Counted from the first letter of the stretch, positions 29,284-38,988 are shown. The stretch is 64,000 bases of DNA from Desulforamulus hydrothermalis Lam5 = DSM 18033 (GCF_000315365.1 NZ_CAOS01000008.1:1-64000), one strand, 5' to 3'. The notes: generated from the sequence alone by a model not told the origin. Numbers and translations: made by a program.

Positions 29284-29865
29284 TTAACGGCGGTAACATC
29301 CCCGGGCATACAAAATGGCATTGCGGGCTTTAACACTGGTAGGGTGCAACAGGCAACCGATTTTTAAAGCATAGCGAATACTTTCGTCAAAACAACTTAA
29401 GAGAGCAGCGTCCAAATCCTGTACTGCCAGCTTGCGCATCTCCTCCACATTTTGGTGGCGGCGGTTTGGCTCAATCTTATCCGCCACAAACAGTATTTTA
29501 TCCAGTTGACTCATATCCTCTGAACCAACGGTATGTACGGCAATGGCATTAAGAATGTCCGGGTCGCTGATACCAAATTCTTCCCTGGCCATCACCGCCC
29601 CCACCGGCCCGTGCAAAAGTAAGGGCATGGCAAAGCCGTACTCACTGACCGGCAGGTTGGCCTGCCGGGCCCGCTTTAACATTTCATCATCACTGAAATC
29701 CCTGGCAATATCATGCAGCAGTCCCGCCAGACGGGCCTTTTGAGGATCCGCCCCAAAGCGGTGAGCCAGTTTTTCTGCCGTTTCTGCCACTCCTACCAGA
29801 TGCTTAAAGCGTTCTTCCGGCATTTGCAGGCTAAGTTTTACCTTAATGTATTCTTCGTTAAACAA
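29284..29865 (-). CDS. yqeK: YqeK, HD-domain diadenosine tetraphosphatase
   Basis: The 193-residue HD-superfamily protein has the metal ligands in FKHLVGVAETA, GLLHDIARDF and LLHGPVGAVMA, and AIAVHTVGSEDMSQLDKILFVADKIEPNR near residue 110. Members hydrolyse Ap4A symmetrically. It lies in the nadD-yqeK-rsfS neighbourhood, but an RRM protein gene with its own terminator now separates it from nadD. Confidence 0.93.
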   Translation of the reverse strand: MFNEEYIKVKLSLQMPEERFKHLVGVAETAEKLAHRFGADPQKARLAGLLHDIARDFSDDEMLKRARQANLPVSEYGFAMPLLLHGPVGAVMAREEFGISDPDILNAIAVHTVGSEDMSQLDKILFVADKIEPNRRHQNVEEMRKLAVQDLDAALLSCFDESIRYALKIGCLLHPTSVKARNAILYARGCYRR

Positions 29866-29884
29866 TAAACTCCCCCCTGTCGTG

Positions 29885-29914
29885 AAAAAACCTCCAATCC
29901 CTGGGGTTGGAGGT
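29885..29914 (-). terminator. Intrinsic terminator of the RRM gene
   Basis: AAACCTCCAACC pairs with GGATTGGAGGTTTTTT on the minus strand, eight bases past the stop codon. It would limit read-through into yqeK. Confidence 0.8.
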
Positions 29915-29922
29915 TTAGTCCG

Positions 29923-30177
29923 TTAAGTCCGTGGCTCACGAGCCTTTGCCTCGTTTACGGTAATGATTCTGCCACCCAGTTCAGTGCCATTGAGGGCGGC
30001 CACCATTTTTTCCACATCAGCATCGTTTACTTCAACGAAACCAAAGCCTCGGGAGCGACCGGTCTCTCGGTCGGTAATCACCCGGCTGCTAAACACTTCA
30101 CCGTATTGGGAAAAAGCTTCCTGCAAGTCTTCCGCCTTGGTAGCCCAGGGCAGGTTGCCCACATATAAAGTTGCCAC
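29923..30177 (-). CDS. Single-RRM RNA-binding protein
   Basis: The 84-residue protein is one RNA recognition motif with RNP2 LYVGNLPW at the start and RNP1 RGFGFVEV near residue 42. GTG 30177 is chosen because it follows AGAGGTGA and gives the family's usual start at the first beta strand. Such short RRM proteins are common in cyanobacteria and scattered in other bacteria, where several are cold-induced, and are less common in Firmicutes. It interrupts the usual nadD-yqeK pair. Confidence 0.9.
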   Translation of the reverse strand: MATLYVGNLPWATKAEDLQEAFSQYGEVFSSRVITDRETGRSRGFGFVEVNDADVEKMVAALNGTELGGRIITVNEAKAREPRT

Positions 30178-30294
30178 TGTTGTCACCTCTTTCAGCAATG
30201 GTTCTCATATTTACCTGGTGCTTTTATTATTTGCCGATGACAGTGACTAAATGCAGCGGCCGGTTGGCTAAGATATTTCCATTTGAGGAGATAA

Positions 30295-30906
30295 TTAGTT
30301 GTGGCAGGTGTATAAACGGTTTTTAAAAATATATGCCTCAACAGCTTCGGGCAGCAAGTATTTGATGCTTCTCCCTTCCCTGACTCTTTGGCGAATATCG
30401 CTGGATGAGATGGACAATGCCGGCACCTCCAACGGCAGTATCCTTTCAATAATGTCCTGCGGTAAGGATGCCAGGGATGACTGCAAATTATTCAGGTTGT
30501 AACCCGGCCGGGTGGCGGCAATAAAGGTACACATTGATAACAGTTGGGCTGCTTCTTTCCAGTTAATAATTTGCAAAACGGCATCCGCCCCGGTAATAAA
30601 ATATATTTTTTCTGTTTGATAAAGCTGCTTGATTTGGCGCACTGTGTCTATGGTATAAGAAAGCCCCTGTCTCGCCACCTCCAGGGTTGATACCGCAAAA
30701 TAGGGGTTGCTGGCAACCGCCAGGCGAACCATATTAACCCGGTGCGTAGCATCAGTAATATCCTGGTCTGTTTTATGAGGCGGCCTGGCGGCAGGAATAA
30801 AAAGTACCTTGGGCAGGTTAAATTTTTGCCGCACTTCTTCAGCTACGACCAAATGCCCGTAATGAATGGGGTCAAAGGTTCCTCCCATCAGACAGATCTT
30901 TTGCAC
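30295..30906 (-). CDS. nadD: Nicotinate-nucleotide adenylyltransferase
   Basis: The 203-residue enzyme begins with CLMGGTFDPIHYGHLVVAEE, the (H/T)xGH nucleotidyltransferase motif. It has LFIPAARPPHKTDQ, YFITGADAVLQIINWKEA and the C-terminal ISSSDIRQRVREGRSIKYLLP motif. It makes deamido-NAD from nicotinate mononucleotide and ATP. GTG start at 30906. Its usual upstream partners (obgE, proB/proA) are not here, so this is the edge of the conserved block. Confidence 0.95.
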   Translation of the reverse strand: MQKICLMGGTFDPIHYGHLVVAEEVRQKFNLPKVLFIPAARPPHKTDQDITDATHRVNMVRLAVASNPYFAVSTLEVARQGLSYTIDTVRQIKQLYQTEKIYFITGADAVLQIINWKEAAQLLSMCTFIAATRPGYNLNNLQSSLASLPQDIIERILPLEVPALSISSSDIRQRVREGRSIKYLLPEAVEAYIFKNRLYTCHN

Positions 30907-30978
30907 TTAAAACTTTTCCCTTCCGACTGTTACTAACAGTAATTGTATAATTTAGCATGACAAAAAGCAACAATTTGC

Positions 30979-31006
30979 AAAAAAATGCCCTTGCTGGGCA
31001 AGGGCC
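30979..31006 (-). terminator. Intrinsic terminator of the HIT gene at 31088
   Basis: GCCCTTGCCCAGCAAGGGC followed on the minus strand by a T7 tract. Confidence 0.8.
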
Positions 31007-31087
31007 AAAGTCCGCGTAAATCATGCCGGTGATTATAGGTTGGTCTGAACTGAGCAGGACTATGCAGGCACGGCCAGGTTAATTACG

Positions 31088-31582
31088 TTAGTTTTCTCCC
31101 CGCAGTTTTTCGATTGCTCCGGTTATTTTTTCATAGGTTCTTTGCAGCCCTTCCGAAATTACCCGGGTGTCTCCCACCACGGCCATAAAGTTGGCGTCGC
31201 CTTCCCAGCGCGGCACAATGTGGACATGGAGGTGGCCCGGAATGCCCGCCCCGGCCACCTTGCCCAGATTAATGCCGATATTGAAGCCATGGGGGTTGCC
31301 AAAAGCTTGACGCAGCGCCTGCACCATAAATTGTGTCATTTTGTTTAATTCCAGCAGCTCCTCGTCTGTTAACTCGGTGATGTCCGACACATGCCGCTTG
31401 GGGGCAACCAGTAAATGACCGTTATTATAGGGATATAAATTCATAATGACAAAGGTTTTATCACCCCGGTAAACAACCAGATTTTCCTGATCTTCCCGGG
31501 AGGCTAATTTTTCGCAAAAAATACAACCGGCTGGCGGCTTGCCAATATAAATTGACCGCCAAGGCGCCCACAAATTTTCCAT
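31088..31582 (-). CDS. HIT family protein, Ap4A-phosphorylase-like
   Basis: The 164-residue protein begins MENLWAPWRSIYIGK, then GCIFCEK (zinc cysteines), NLYPYNNGHLLVAPKRHV, and the triad HLHVHIVPRW near residue 113. The WAPWR start, length and triad match the Fhit/Ap4A phosphorylase-like HIT branch found in Firmicutes and actinobacteria, unlike the shorter HinT-type protein at 1895. Its substrate is likely a dinucleoside polyphosphate. Monocistronic with its own terminator. Confidence 0.9.
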   Translation of the reverse strand: MENLWAPWRSIYIGKPPAGCIFCEKLASREDQENLVVYRGDKTFVIMNLYPYNNGHLLVAPKRHVSDITELTDEELLELNKMTQFMVQALRQAFGNPHGFNIGINLGKVAGAGIPGHLHVHIVPRWEGDANFMAVVGDTRVISEGLQRTYEKITGAIEKLRGEN

Positions 31583-31777
31583 TAAAGCATCAACTCCCGC
31601 TTTAAAATATTGTACATGCTAAGTTGTTAATTCTTTTTACACGAATAAATCCCTGCCGCCGCCAAGTTGTTTAAACTTTATTTTGCCTCGTTAGCGGTTT
31701 GTATGACAGGCTTAATTTATGGGGAATTTAGAGGATGGAGGCAAAAGCACAACAGAGAAAGGATCGAACTACCAACC

Positions 31778-32764
31778 ATGACCTATCTACTCCTGATTGC
31801 CAGCCTGGCCATTATTTTGCTCAGCGCCGAGGTGTTTACCAATGGCATTGAGTGGTTGGGCAAAAAATTAAATCTATCGGAAGGAGCTGTGGGCAGCCTT
31901 TTGGCGGCAGTGGGTACTGCTTTGCCGGAAACCATGATTCCGGTGATTGCCATCCTTTTCGGTACCGGGGATATGGCTGAAGAAGTCGGCATCGGCGCCA
32001 TTCTGGGTGCTCCTTTTATGTTGTCTACCCTGGCCCTGTCTATTACGGGATTTGCAGCTCTGGTGTGGAAAGTCAAAGGCAAACAGCGGGAAAGTATGTT
32101 AATCGACAAGCAAGTGATGAACCGTGATTTAAAATTTTTCTTGCTGGTTTATACCACTGCCGTCCTGGCAGGTATATTCAGTGACGGCTTTAAACCTGCG
32201 GTGGCTTTATTTTTAATAGCTGCTTATCTCTATTATGTTTATAAAACGTTGGGCTGCGCCGGGGATCAGTGTGAGAACCTTAACCCGCTGTACCTGGCCC
32301 GGCGCCAGGCCAACCCGGGGCTTCTGCCGGTTCTCAGTCAGGTTATTATCGCCCTGGCGGGAATTATCCTGGGTGCCCATTTGTTTGTGATAGAAATTGA
32401 AAGACTGGCTGCTGTCTGGGGAGTGCCGGCATTTATTTTATCTTTAATCATTGCCCCCATTGCCACCGAGCTGCCCGAGAAGTTCAACAGTGTTATCTGG
32501 GTGAGGCAAGGTAAAGATACGCTGGCTCTGGGCAACATCACCGGCGCCATGGTATTTCAAAGTTCAGTGATTCCCGCCCTGGGCATTCTGCTCACCCCCT
32601 GGAAGCTGTCTCCTCTGGGCCTTATTTGTGCCATCCTGGCCCTTACGGCAGCGGGCAGCGTGTTCCTGCTGCTCAGGTGGCGGGGAGAAATTCGCCCTCT
32701 TACGCTGGCCCTGAACAGCGTGTTTTATTTAATTTTTGTGGGAGCGGTTATTGTAATGTATTAA
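31778..32764 (+). CDS. Sodium/calcium exchanger-type cation antiporter
   Basis: The ~328-residue membrane protein has about ten helices in two inverted halves. The two alpha-repeat signatures are VGSLLAAVGTALPETMIPVIAI (N-half) and LIIAPIATELPEKFNSVIW (C-half), typical of the Ca/cation antiporter (CaCA) superfamily. Ion specificity cannot be read. I prefer ATG 31778, which begins at the first helix. An upstream TTG at 31667 adds a 37-residue segment without a visible ribosome-binding site. Confidence 0.88.
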   Translation: MTYLLLIASLAIILLSAEVFTNGIEWLGKKLNLSEGAVGSLLAAVGTALPETMIPVIAILFGTGDMAEEVGIGAILGAPFMLSTLALSITGFAALVWKVKGKQRESMLIDKQVMNRDLKFFLLVYTTAVLAGIFSDGFKPAVALFLIAAYLYYVYKTLGCAGDQCENLNPLYLARRQANPGLLPVLSQVIIALAGIILGAHLFVIEIERLAAVWGVPAFILSLIIAPIATELPEKFNSVIWVRQGKDTLALGNITGAMVFQSSVIPALGILLTPWKLSPLGLICAILALTAAGSVFLLLRWRGEIRPLTLALNSVFYLIFVGAVIVMY

Positions 32765-32767
32765 TTT

Positions 32768-32816
32768 GCAAAAGGAAAAAACCGGCCTCCCTCGCCGGGA
32801 AGCCGGTGCGTTTTGC
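32768..32816 (-). terminator. Intrinsic terminator of the ribose operon
   Basis: ACCGGCTTCCC-GGCGA-GGGAGGCCGGT followed on the minus strand by TTTTTTCC, just past the rbsB stop. Flanking GCAAAA/TTTTGC extends the stem, so it may also serve the convergent antiporter gene. Confidence 0.85.
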
Positions 32817-32822
32817 GTTAGG

Positions 32823-33758
32823 CTATTGCTTGGTAATCAGTTTTAATTCAGCAGGAATTTGCGCTTCTACCTTTTCGCCCTTCTTAACTTTTTCTGCCAC
32901 CTGAACACCCAGCTCACCGATCAGCTTGGGTTGCTGAGCAACTGTAGCAGCCATTTTACCATCATTAACAGCTTTTACAGCATCATCGTTGCCGTCAAAG
33001 CCAACCACCAGGATTTGTTTTTTCGCAGCTTCAATGGCTTGCAAAGCGCCTAAAGCCATTTCGTCGTTGTGTGCAAACACAGCATTAATTTCCGGCTGGC
33101 TTTGCAGAATGTTTTCCATTACAGACATACCTTTAGAGCGGTCAAAATCAGCCGGCTGCTTGGCAACAACCTTAATGTCTGTTTGCTTATCCATTACCTC
33201 GTGGAAGCCTTGGCCGCGGTCACGGGCTGCAGAAGTACCGGCAATGCCTTCCAGTTCTACCACTTTGCCTTTACCTTTTAACTGTTCTACGATAAAGTCA
33301 GCAGCCATTTTGCCGCCGGCTACGTTATCAGAAGCAATATGAGATACTACGGTGCCGCCGTTTACGCTGCGATCCAGGGTGATAACAGGAATGTTGGCTT
33401 TGTTGGCATCCTTAACGGCTGTCACCAGACCGTCGCTGTCGGTGGGGTTCAACAGGATAACATCCACTTTTTGCTGAATCAGGTCTTCCACCTGAGAAAC
33501 CTGTTTGGAAGCATCGTCCTGAGCATCCATCACTACAAGTTTGGCGCCGATTTTATCTGCAGCTGCCTGGGCACCGTCTTTCATGTCCACAAAGAAGGGG
33601 TTGTTTAATGTAGACAAAGCTAAACCAATGGTCAATTGTTTTTGTTCTTCCGCTTTGGGAGCTTCCTGGGCTTGTTGCTTACCGGCGCAACCGCTAACAA
33701 GGCCGGCCAGGAAAACAACGCTTAACAAAACAGCTGTTAATTTCCAAAATTTTTTCAT
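32823..33758 (-). CDS. rbsB: Ribose ABC transporter substrate-binding lipoprotein
   Basis: The 311-residue protein has a lipoprotein signal peptide ([12 protein letters not shown], lipobox cysteine near residue 24) and a periplasmic-binding-protein type I fold: [42 protein letters not shown] and [14 protein letters not shown]. It delivers ribose to RbsAC. ATG 33758 follows GGAGGGG. It is the last gene of the rbsRKDACB operon. Confidence 0.96.
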   Translation of the reverse strand: MKKFWKLTAVLLSVVFLAGLVSGCAGKQQAQEAPKAEEQKQLTIGLALSTLNNPFFVDMKDGAQAAADKIGAKLVVMDAQDDASKQVSQVEDLIQQKVDVILLNPTDSDGLVTAVKDANKANIPVITLDRSVNGGTVVSHIASDNVAGGKMAADFIVEQLKGKGKVVELEGIAGTSAARDRGQGFHEVMDKQTDIKVVAKQPADFDRSKGMSVMENILQSQPEINAVFAHNDEMALGALQAIEAAKKQILVVGFDGNDDAVKAVNDGKMAATVAQQPKLIGELGVQVAEKVKKGEKVEAQIPAELKLITKQ

Positions 33759-33832
33759 ATACTTCCCCTCCATAAAAGTTAAATATTTTTTCCTTAAAAC
33801 TTCTTTCTTATTTTAACGGTTTTCCGGCCCTA

Positions 33833-34774
33833 TCACCTCCTGACCGTGTTGCGACGATCCAGCAGAACGGCAATCAAGATAATCAAACCTTTTACTGCCT
33901 GCTGATAGAACGACGACACGTTTAACAAATTTAATCCATTATCTATTACGCCGATGATCAGCGCCCCCACCAGGGTGCCCAGAACACCGCCGGCACCGCC
34001 GCTCAAACTGGTACCGCCAATTACTACAGCCGCAATGGCGTCCAGTTCATAACCGTAACCGGCGGTAGGCTGAGCAGATAACAGGCGTGAGGTTAAAACG
34101 GCACCGGCTAAACCGGCTAACAGACCGCTGATTGAATAAACCAGAATTTTGTAACGGCTTGTTTTGATGCCGCTGAGTATAGCTGCTTCTTCATTACCGC
34201 CAATGGCAAATATTCTTCTGCCGGGCGTCATGTGATTAAGGAAAAACCAGGCCAGGATAAATACCAGCCCGGTAATAACTACCGGTGTGGGAACCGGGCC
34301 AAGATAGCCGCCGCCCAACTGGTTAAATCCTTCGGCCACCGCCCGGATGGGCCTGCCTTCGGTATAAATCAGGGTAGCCCCCCGGAATAAAGTCATGGTA
34401 GCCAGTGTAGCAACAAAGGGAGCAACCCGACCAAAAGCAACAATGGTACCGTTTATAACACCGGCCAATAAACCAACCAAACAGGCCACAAGAACTGACA
34501 GTACCGGATCAAACCCCAGGGCCAGAGAGCCTGCCGCCAGGGCACCGGACAGTGCTAATATGGAGCCAACCGACAGGTCAATCCCGCCTGTCAAAATAAC
34601 GAAAGTCATACCCACTCCCAATAATGCGTTAATGGACACCTGGCGCGCCACATTAAGCAGGTTGGAAGCGGTAAAAAAACGGTCGCTTAAAAAACTTAGT
34701 GTCACGCAAATTAATGCCAAACCAATGAGGGGACCTAATTTGTATTTTTGCAAAAGATTTTTAAAACTATTCAT
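33833..34774 (-). CDS. rbsC: Ribose ABC transporter permease
   Basis: The 313-residue membrane protein has about eight to ten helices with NVARQVSINALLGVGMTFVI, LTGGIDLSVGSILALSGAL, the EAA-like cytoplasmic loop HMTPGRRIFAIGGNEEAA, and AIAAVVIGGTSLSGGAGGV. All are signatures of the RbsC/AraH sugar permease family. It overlaps the rbsA end by four bases, indicating translational coupling. Confidence 0.96.
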   Translation of the reverse strand: MNSFKNLLQKYKLGPLIGLALICVTLSFLSDRFFTASNLLNVARQVSINALLGVGMTFVILTGGIDLSVGSILALSGALAAGSLALGFDPVLSVLVACLVGLLAGVINGTIVAFGRVAPFVATLATMTLFRGATLIYTEGRPIRAVAEGFNQLGGGYLGPVPTPVVITGLVFILAWFFLNHMTPGRRIFAIGGNEEAAILSGIKTSRYKILVYSISGLLAGLAGAVLTSRLLSAQPTAGYGYELDAIAAVVIGGTSLSGGAGGVLGTLVGALIIGVIDNGLNLLNVSSFYQQAVKGLIILIAVLLDRRNTVRR

Positions 34775-36267
34775 TGTACACCTCCGGTGGCACAGTGCAT
34801 AAATGCTTCTTCCGTTACTTCATGATGATGGAAATGACCGGTAATACGCCCCTCGTACATCACATAAATGCGATCGCTCATACCCATTAGTTCCTGCAAA
34901 TCAGAAGAAATAAGGATAATGCCCAAACCCTTTGATGTTAGCCGGTTTATTAATTCATAAATCTCAACCTTGGCTCCCACATCAACACCCCTGGTTGGCT
35001 CATCCAGTATAAGGATTTCCGGCTTGGTTTCCAGCCACTTGCCAAATACCACTTTTTGCTGGTTGCCGCCGCTTAAACTGCCTACCCGCTGGGCCGGGTC
35101 GGCCACCTTTATTTTTAACAATTTAATATAATGATCGGTCATGGCAGATTCCTGCCGGTGCTTAATAACCCCGCCTAAAGAACGGGCCCTCAGGGTGGGC
35201 AAAGCCAGATTGTGCTGTACACTGAAGGGTAAAATCAATCCTTGATCCTTACGGTCTTCCGTAACCATGGCCAGGCCGTGGTCAATGGCTTCTGCCGGGT
35301 GCTTGAAACGCCCCTGAAAATATTTGTCCTTAACTTTAACCTTTAAAGTTCCGGATACCTTATCCAGTCCAAAAACAGCCCGAGCCAGTTCTGTTCGCCC
35401 GGAACCCATCAAACCGCCAATCCCTACCACTTCGCCGGCTTTTAGTGTAATGCTGACATTTTTCAAACGATAGTTTGTAAAATTTTCCACTTCCAACAGG
35501 GCTTCACCAGGGTTGCAACGAACTTTCGGAAACCGCTCGTTAACCTCACGCCCCACCATTAAGCTTACCAGGCGGTCAATGGAGGTAGTGGCTATATCTT
35601 GCGTGGCAATGTACTCACCATCCCGCAACACCGTCACCCGGTGACAAATCTCAAACAGTTCTTCCATGCGGTGGGATATATAAATAATGGACACACCTTT
35701 TTCTACCAGAGACCGCATGATGCTAAACAGTTTTTCTATTTCAGCCTCCGTAAGGGCTGCTGTCGGTTCGTCCATAATTAACAAGCGGGCCTGCTTGGAA
35801 AGTGCTTTAGCAATTTCAACCAGCTGCTTTTCCCCTACGCTTAATGCGGCCACCGGCGTTTTGGGATTAACCTTTAATCCCACTTGTTCCAGGTAGCTTT
35901 CAGCAGCTTCGGTTAAATCATGCCAATTAATTTTGCCCCAGCGGGTAAAGTTCTTTTCATTGCCCAGATAAATATTCTCAGCAACACTGAGTTGAGGGAT
36001 TAAGTTAAACTCCTGGTGGATCATTACAATACCCAATTGCTCAGCTTGCTTCGGCCCGCTGATTTGTACCGGTGTGCCCTGGTACAGGATGGAACCGCTG
36101 TCCATCGAATAAATGCCGGTAAGAATTTTCATCAGGGTTGATTTCCCGGCACCGTTTTCGCCCAGCAAAGCATGAATTTCTTTTGGCCGTACCGAGAAAT
36201 TTACATTTTTTAATACTTTGGCACCTGGAAACTCCTTGCATATTCCTTGCATTTCCAGTATTTCCAC
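34771..36267 (-). CDS. rbsA: Ribose ABC transporter ATP-binding protein
   Basis: The 498-residue protein has two ABC domains. Domain 1: Walker A GENGAGKSTLMKIL (~37), signature LSVGEKQLVEIAKAL, Walker B LLIMDEPTAAL. Domain 2: degenerate Walker A GLMGSGRTELARAVFG (~290), signature LSGGNQQKVVFGKWL, Walker B ILILDEPTRGVDVGAK. GTG 36267 follows AAAGGAGG; the longer frame into rbsD is not used. It powers ribose uptake with RbsC and RbsB. Confidence 0.95.
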   Translation of the reverse strand: MEILEMQGICKEFPGAKVLKNVNFSVRPKEIHALLGENGAGKSTLMKILTGIYSMDSGSILYQGTPVQISGPKQAEQLGIVMIHQEFNLIPQLSVAENIYLGNEKNFTRWGKINWHDLTEAAESYLEQVGLKVNPKTPVAALSVGEKQLVEIAKALSKQARLLIMDEPTAALTEAEIEKLFSIMRSLVEKGVSIIYISHRMEELFEICHRVTVLRDGEYIATQDIATTSIDRLVSLMVGREVNERFPKVRCNPGEALLEVENFTNYRLKNVSITLKAGEVVGIGGLMGSGRTELARAVFGLDKVSGTLKVKVKDKYFQGRFKHPAEAIDHGLAMVTEDRKDQGLILPFSVQHNLALPTLRARSLGGVIKHRQESAMTDHYIKLLKIKVADPAQRVGSLSGGNQQKVVFGKWLETKPEILILDEPTRGVDVGAKVEIYELINRLTSKGLGIILISSDLQELMGMSDRIYVMYEGRITGHFHHHEVTEEAFMHCATGGVQ

Positions 36268-36283
36268 CAGTGTCTTTCCTCCT

Positions 36284-36676
36284 TTAGAAGGCCACCCCGG
36301 CATATAATAAGATGTTCGCATAGGGTGTCCATTCGCCGGTTCTGATAACCGCCCGGGCTTTTTCACTCAACTGCTTCAGTTCCGCATGACTAACCTTTTG
36401 CACGGCAACCGGACTGAGTTGAGCCGCTATATTATCCATCAATTGTACGTTAGGGACCAACTCCTGGGCTACCGTTGCCTTCTCAACCACCATTTCAAAC
36501 AAAATGGCCTGCAATACATCCAGAAAAGAAGGCACACCTTTGGTTACCGCCAGATCAATGCATTTTACACCGGGCGGCACCGGCAGGCCGCTGTCGGCCA
36601 CCACGATTAAATCCCCGTGCCCCAAACCGGCAATTAACGCTGCCAGCTCTTGATGTAATACCCCGTGCTTTTTCAT
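36284..36676 (-). CDS. rbsD: D-ribose pyranase
   Basis: The 130-residue protein begins [34 protein letters not shown] with the catalytic histidine and aspartate of the RbsD/FucU fold. It ends in [21 protein letters not shown]. It interconverts beta-pyranose and furanose forms of ribose so RbsK can use the sugar. It overlaps rbsK by one base. Confidence 0.96.
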   Translation of the reverse strand: MKKHGVLHQELAALIAGLGHGDLIVVADSGLPVPPGVKCIDLAVTKGVPSFLDVLQAILFEMVVEKATVAQELVPNVQLMDNIAAQLSPVAVQKVSHAELKQLSEKARAVIRTGEWTPYANILLYAGVAF

Positions 36677-37578
36677 TAGCTGTTTCCTCCCAACAATGCT
36701 TCTACTTCATGTCGATATGGCAGGGACGTTTGGGCTCCTTCTCTGGTAACCGACAAAGCTGCCACCGCACTGGCAAAAACAACCGCCTCTTGCATGCCCA
36801 GGTCTTCCGCCAATGCTATACTTAATCCGCCAATAAAGGCATCTCCGGCAGCAGTGGTATCCACCGGTTGAACTTTAAAGGCCGCCACTCGCTCAACAGT
36901 ATCTCCTACTGCATAGGTCACACCCTTTTCACCCTGGGTAACCACCAGTGCATGCTTTAGCTTGGCACGCAAATTTGCATAAAAGTTATCAGGAGAACCG
37001 CCCAGTAAATTTACTTCATGTTCGTTGGGCACCAGGAAATCAATTTGGCCAAGCCATGCTTCAGGCACCGGCTGGGCCGGCGCCGGGTTTAAAATAACCG
37101 GCTTGTGACAGCTGTTGGCCAGTTCAATGGCCTTGCCTACCGTTTCCATGGGTATTTCCAACTGCAGCACCACCACATCCGCCTGCGCAAAGGCTTCCCG
37201 TTGTTGCTCGAGATCCCGGGGCGTTATTGCAAAATTAGCGCCGGGAACCACTACTATGTTGTTGTTGCCGTTGGCATCCACAGTAATTAAGGCAACTCCG
37301 GTGGAATTATTTACTCGCTTAACAGCAGAAACATCCACGCCGTTTTCTTTAAAATGTTGCAACAACAAATCACCGTAACTGTCGCTGCCTACCGCACCGA
37401 TAAACTGTACCTGCCCGCCCAGACGAGCCGCCGCCACCGCTTGGTTGGCGCCTTTGCCGCCCGGCACCGTAACAAAGCGCTGGCCCAGCACAGTCTCCCC
37501 TACGCCCGGTATCCGCCGGGTATACCCAACCAGATCCATATTAATGCTTCCTACCACTAAAACCCGGGGCTTTTTCAC
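36676..37578 (-). CDS. rbsK: Ribokinase
   Basis: The 300-residue PfkB-family kinase has signature 1 [18 protein letters not shown] (~37), and signature 2 [18 protein letters not shown] (~238) with the catalytic aspartate in GDAF. It phosphorylates ribose to ribose-5-phosphate. GTG start at 37578 follows GGAGG and overlaps the rbsR stop by four bases (GTGA), a translational-coupling arrangement. Confidence 0.96.
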   Translation of the reverse strand: MKKPRVLVVGSINMDLVGYTRRIPGVGETVLGQRFVTVPGGKGANQAVAAARLGGQVQFIGAVGSDSYGDLLLQHFKENGVDVSAVKRVNNSTGVALITVDANGNNNIVVVPGANFAITPRDLEQQREAFAQADVVVLQLEIPMETVGKAIELANSCHKPVILNPAPAQPVPEAWLGQIDFLVPNEHEVNLLGGSPDNFYANLRAKLKHALVVTQGEKGVTYAVGDTVERVAAFKVQPVDTTAAGDAFIGGLSIALAEDLGMQEAVVFASAVAALSVTREGAQTSLPYRHEVEALLGGNS

Positions 37579-38582
37579 GCTGGTTTCCTCCTTATGGATG
37601 AATCACGAATTTCTAAAATGGGGTCTAACTCAATATGCTTACATTCAGTTTGACCGGCTACAAGATTATCTATAATTATTTGCACCGCCTGCGTGCCCAT
37701 GTGATAGGTGGGCTGAATTATAGTTGTCAGTTTAGGAAAAACGTATTTGCTCAAATGAATGCCGTCATAACCTACCAAAGCTATTTCATCCGGCACTTTG
37801 ACACCCGTTTCTTGAAGAACCTCCAGGGCACCGATGGCCATTAAATCGTTGGCACAAAAAACCGCATCAGGCGGTGAACTTAACCGCAGCAGCCTGCGCA
37901 TGGCAGCAGCTCCTCCGGAAATCCGGTAATCTCCTTCTGTTACCAAAACTTCATCGTATGGGATGTTTCCCTCAGCCAAAGCATTTTTATAACCTGCCAG
38001 CCTTTGTTGGCCCGAAGGAGACTGTTGGGGTCCGGAAATATGAGCAATCGTGCGGTAACCCTGATCAACTAAATGCTTAGTTGCTAAATAACCTCCCAGG
38101 TTATTATTGGCACTGATAGAGTGGATGCCCATGCCGCTGGAGCGGTCAAGCAAGACCATTGGCACCTTAAGCGTACCCAACAGCTTTGCCAGGTATTCTT
38201 CCCGCAGACGGGAACCCACCAGGATAATACCGTCCACACATTTAGCCTGCAAAAGACTTAAATACATTTTTTCTTTTTCAATATCCCAGTCAGAATTGCA
38301 CAGCATAATGTTATAGCCATGACGCTGGGCCTCATCTTCTACTCCTCTGGCCAATTCAGGGAAAAAGGGGTTAGTAATATCCGGCAGGATCAAGCCAAAA
38401 GTCTTTGTCTTTTTACTGACCAATCCCCGGGCAATTTGGCTGGGCTTATAATGAAGCTGTTTTATGGCAGCCATTACCCTTTCTTCCGTGGTTTTATCAA
38501 CATACCCGCTGGCATTCAGCACCCTCGATACTGTGGAAACAGACACTCCTGCCAATTTTGCTACATCCTTGATTGTGGCCAT
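37575..38582 (-). CDS. rbsR: LacI-family ribose operon repressor
   Basis: The 335-residue regulator has the N-terminal LacI helix-turn-helix (IKDVAKLAGVSVSTVSRVLN, residues 3-22) with the hinge helix, and a sugar-binding domain with GLILPDITNPFFPELARGVE and FCANDLMAIGAL. First gene of the rbsRKDACB operon. Two near-palindromic operator-like sites with a central CG lie just upstream, so autoregulation is likely. Ribose as the ligand is inferred from the operon. Confidence 0.93.
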   Translation of the reverse strand: MATIKDVAKLAGVSVSTVSRVLNASGYVDKTTEERVMAAIKQLHYKPSQIARGLVSKKTKTFGLILPDITNPFFPELARGVEDEAQRHGYNIMLCNSDWDIEKEKMYLSLLQAKCVDGIILVGSRLREEYLAKLLGTLKVPMVLLDRSSGMGIHSISANNNLGGYLATKHLVDQGYRTIAHISGPQQSPSGQQRLAGYKNALAEGNIPYDEVLVTEGDYRISGGAAAMRRLLRLSSPPDAVFCANDLMAIGALEVLQETGVKVPDEIALVGYDGIHLSKYVFPKLTTIIQPTYHMGTQAVQIIIDNLVAGQTECKHIELDPILEIRDSSIRRKPA

Positions 38583-38597
38583 CTTTTACCTCCGAAC

Positions 38598-38613
38598 TGG
38601 TAACGTTATCACC
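38598..38613. promoter_or_regulatory. LacI-type operator, proximal site
   Basis: TGGTAACGTTATCACC, a near-palindrome centred on CG, 15 bases upstream of rbsR. It resembles LacI/GalR and CcpA (cre) sites. Confidence 0.65.
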
Positions 38614-38650
38614 TTGGCTGCGAAACTATTTATGTTGACTGATTTTTTCT

Positions 38651-38670
38651 ATGTGGTAACGTTTCCACAT
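38651..38670. promoter_or_regulatory. LacI-type operator, distal site
   Basis: ATGTGGTAACGTTTCCACAT, palindromic except for one mismatched pair. It shares the GGTAACGTT core with the proximal site, about 55 bases (five helical turns) away, which would suit looping or cooperative binding. Confidence 0.65.
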
Positions 38671-38782
38671 TAAGATTCGCTATTATTTTATTAAATCCTT
38701 TTAACAAAGATGTTGCATTTTAAATTTTTTTCTGTAAGTATTTACATAATTAAGCAAGCGAAAATGGTTTTATTAACCGTTA

Positions 38783-38940
38783 TTTGAAGTACGCCCGGAA
38801 GAAAAGGCAATATTAAAAATTTACTGGGATCACATTGAAGTACTTAACCAGAATTACAAATTGATTGGCAGTTTTACGCGCCCATATACCCACAAGACCG
38901 CGGATGTTCCTTGGAATAAGGTACCTCGTACCCGGTTTGA
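38783..38940 (+). pseudogene. Remnant of an IS21 IstA C-terminus
   Basis: A 50-residue readable stretch (IYWDHIEVLNQNYKLIG, then TRPYTHKTADVPWNKV) resembles the C-terminal beta-rich tail of IS21-family IstA transposases. It has no start and is cut at about 38940, where an IS3-type end (TGGACACTCC) begins. It marks the left border of the IS-rich region. Assignment is by motif memory and moderate. Confidence 0.4.
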
Positions 38941-38988
38941 TGGACACTCCGAACTGAGATAAAATTAAACCATCGGAGGTGCCACGAA

